Source of the DNA: Woeseiaceae bacterium
GTDB taxonomy: Bacteria > Pseudomonadota > Gammaproteobacteria > Steroidobacterales > Woeseiaceae
Direction of reading: 5' to 3'
DNA length: 64,000 nucleotides
Assembly (NCBI GenBank): GCA_030065915.1
Contig: JASJCQ010000004.1
Location: forward strand, 310,001-374,000
This document shows, in pieces, positions 62,586 through 64,000 of this stretch. Position numbers and translations under genes: made by a program. The notes beneath the pieces were generated by a model. That model did not search any database. It was not told where the DNA came from and saw only the letters and a list, made by a program, of their open reading frames with translations. How positions within the stretch are numbered: the first letter of the stretch is position 1; the number at the start of each line of letters is the position of its first letter.

Positions 62586-62642
62586 AGCCTTTTCTCTGGC
62601 GGGACCGTCTTCGGAAAACGTATCCTGACGGCCATCGTTTCG

Positions 62643-63593
62643 TCAGTCGCGCGGAGCCGCTGCGCGCCGCAGTCGGTCGTTTATGGCCTCGCCGAGTCCT
62701 GTGTCCGGTATCGGCATGACGGCAATCCTGTCAACGCCCAGGCTGTCGGCCTCACGCAGCAGTCGATACAGATTGGCGGCGGCCTCGGCCGTGTCGCCCT
62801 TCTTCGAGAGGTTCAGCGAGTTGACCGGCGCTCTCGGGCCGAAGCCTATTAGCACCTCGTCTTTACCGCGCCGCTGGGCGTTCAGGCGCAAGGCTGCGTT
62901 GGGCGCATAGTGTGAAGACAGCTGACCGGGGGCGCTAATGAGCCCCGACTCGTCGTCGCTCAGATATCCGACGACCGGTGTCAGTTCTTCCCGGCTGATC
63001 GCCCCGGGCCGCAGCAGCCGCAGCGGCTCGCCGGGTATCACGCCGATGATTGTCGATTCGACGCCCAGGTGACTGCGACCGCCATCGATCACCAACGCCA
63101 CCTCGTCGTCGAGCGCCAGGGACACGTCTTCCGCCGAGGTGGGGCTGAGTTTTCCGGACGGGTTCGCCGACGGTGCCGCCAGTGGAACGTGAAGCACTTC
63201 GAGCAGCGCGCGAGCCACAGGGTGAGCGGGTTCGCGCAGGGCGATTGTATCGAGGCCGGCTCTTGCGAGCTCGCAGGTTTTGCCTTCCGGGTTCACCGGC
63301 ACAACGAGAGTGAGCGGTCCGGGCCAGAACGTATGCGCAAGCGTCAGCGCCCGATCATCCAGAAGACCTTCCTGGCAGGCCATGTCGATGGACGACACAT
63401 GAGAGATCAGCGGATTGAACGCCGGCCGGCCTTTCGCCGCATAGACGCGTGCGACGGCCTCGGGGTTCGTGGCGTCGGCCGCGAGGCCGTACACCGTTTC
63501 GGTCGGCATGCCGACGAGGTGCCCTTCGGCGATGGCGACGCGCGCCTCTTCTATCGCCGAGGCGTCGTGTGTGATGGGGAAGTGATCGTTCAC
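62643..63593 (-). CDS. tsaC: L-threonylcarbamoyladenylate synthase, Sua5 type
   Basis: 316 residues from GTG 63593 (MNDHFPITHDASAIEEARVA). The YrdC domain has MPTETVYGLAADATNPEAVA, KGRPAFNPLISHV and LAAPSANPSGKLSPTSAEDV; the longer C-terminal Sua5 part includes GQLSSHYAPNAALRL. It makes threonylcarbamoyl-AMP for tRNA t6A modification. It has the longer two-domain Sua5 form rather than short TsaC. The frame is open to 63632 but starts upstream have weaker support. Confidence 0.9.
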   Translation of the reverse strand: MNDHFPITHDASAIEEARVAIAEGHLVGMPTETVYGLAADATNPEAVARVYAAKGRPAFNPLISHVSSIDMACQEGLLDDRALTLAHTFWPGPLTLVVPVNPEGKTCELARAGLDTIALREPAHPVARALLEVLHVPLAAPSANPSGKLSPTSAEDVSLALDDEVALVIDGGRSHLGVESTIIGVIPGEPLRLLRPGAISREELTPVVGYLSDDESGLISAPGQLSSHYAPNAALRLNAQRRGKDEVLIGFGPRAPVNSLNLSKKGDTAEAAANLYRLLREADSLGVDRIAVMPIPDTGLGEAINDRLRRAAAPRD

Positions 63594-63686
63594 AGTGCCG
63601 CGATTATCACGCACTTTTCCTGTGAAGACCAAAGATCGGCGCGGCAGCGACAGAATCGACCAGCCAGGTACGAATCGGGTCTGCGA

Positions 63687-64000
63687 TCAGGCGGCGGCCC
63701 AGTCAATCGAGTAGGCATCGAACACCGGTCCGTCGACGCAGACGCGTTTCATAGCCGGGCCGTCGGGCGTATCGATACGGATCGCACAGCCGGCGCATCC
63801 GCCAACCGCGCAGGCCATGTACTCTTCCATCGATACCTGGCAGGGTAGGTCGTGTCGAGCCGCGAGGTCGGCGACGGCCTTCAACATCGGCGTCGGTCCG
63901 CAGGCGTAGATCATGACCTCGCCTCTTGCTTTTTCGTCGAGTGACTGCAGCCAGTGTTCGGCAAGGTCTGTGACGTAGCCGCGGAAACAGCCCTCGAAAC
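63687..64000 (-). CDS. PyrK-like dihydroorotate dehydrogenase electron-transfer subunit (partial, 5' end outside window)
   Basis: The visible 103 C-terminal residues read FEGCFRGYVTDLAEHW, then MIYACGPTPMLKAVADLAAR (nucleotide-binding end of a ferredoxin-reductase domain) and a [2Fe-2S] cysteine cluster (Cys-x4-Cys-x2-Cys in CAVGGCAGCAIRID, and KRVCVDGPVFDA). This matches the PyrK iron-sulfur flavoprotein that serves class 1B PyrD. In gammaproteobacteria the class 2 PyrD is usual, so its partner may be different. The start lies beyond the right edge. Confidence 0.88.
   Translation of the reverse strand, partial: FEGCFRGYVTDLAEHWLQSLDEKARGEVMIYACGPTPMLKAVADLAARHDLPCQVSMEEYMACAVGGCAGCAIRIDTPDGPAMKRVCVDGPVFDAYSIDWAAA

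Noticed and set aside
1-64000. CRISPR arrays, prophage, insertion sequences, rRNA or tRNA genes
   Set aside because: No regularly spaced repeats, no transposase, integrase or phage structural genes, and no cloverleaf with T-loop consensus were found by eye.

Overview
The window is about 60% G+C and reads as chromosome of a free-living gammaproteobacterium. The evidence is the gene content and order: a Kdo kinase (kdkA) with hldD, waaF and waaC for lipopolysaccharide core; glnE; an MltD-type transglycosylase; the block DUF4426 / yggT / proC / yggS / pilT / pilU, whose order recalls Pseudomonas; and cysJIH with cysB and cysG. A marine Woeseiaceae- or Chromatiales-like lineage is my guess from codon style and gene mix, not something the sequence proves. 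I found no rRNA, tRNA, CRISPR array, integrase or transposase. The region is core genome plus small lineage-specific genes.

Layout. 1-10.9 kb: mostly minus-strand genes. They comprise two YtcJ-type amidohydrolase lipoproteins, a sensor kinase/response regulator pair, two tandem spondin-domain proteins and several small exported proteins of unknown function. 11.1-13.3 kb: a dienelactone-hydrolase-type lipoprotein, small membrane proteins, and an intergenic stretch that holds the most interesting material in the window. 13.5-18 kb: a PAS-PAS-AAA-Fis sigma-54 activator, a TVP38-type membrane protein, PBP4 and an SH3 anchor protein. 18.1-28.2 kb: sulfate assimilation (cysJ, cysI, cysH, cysB, cysG, cysK), interrupted by an Lrp regulator divergent from a bacterial indoleamine 2,3-dioxygenase. 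28.3-34.4 kb: a GGDEF/EAL protein, an NAD(P)H:FMN-type flavoprotein, glnE and a zinc-finger protein. 34.4-43.9 kb: LPS core and lipid A genes, then cell-wall enzymes and ppnN. 44.1-51.6 kb: small orphan genes, htpG, msrB, an FKBP, an OmpA-like protein and rocD. 51.6-58.3 kb: an HU-like protein, DUF4426, yggT, proC, yggS, then three tandem PilT/PilU-type retraction ATPases. 58.3-64 kb: a palindromic repeat element, two GNATs, small hydrolases, a LysE exporter, a Sua5-type enzyme and the end of a PyrK-like subunit.

The most promising novelty is at 12.9-13.5 kb. A sigma-54 activator gene faces a 35-residue single-pass membrane protein. Between them lie a GG-N10-GC promoter and two A/T-rich palindromes at about -80 and -118. 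Immediately downstream of the small gene is a candidate structured small RNA of about 205 nt, with its own -35/-10, several hairpins, a C-rich loop and a three-way-junction terminator. A second unusual structure is a 47-bp unit present three times where kdkA and the lpxL-type gene converge; it encodes the tails of both genes on opposite strands.

All calls come from reading the sequence by eye. No database search, folding or codon statistics were run. Start codons were moved inside longer open frames where a ribosome-binding site, signal peptide or family N-terminus argued for it, and each entry says so.
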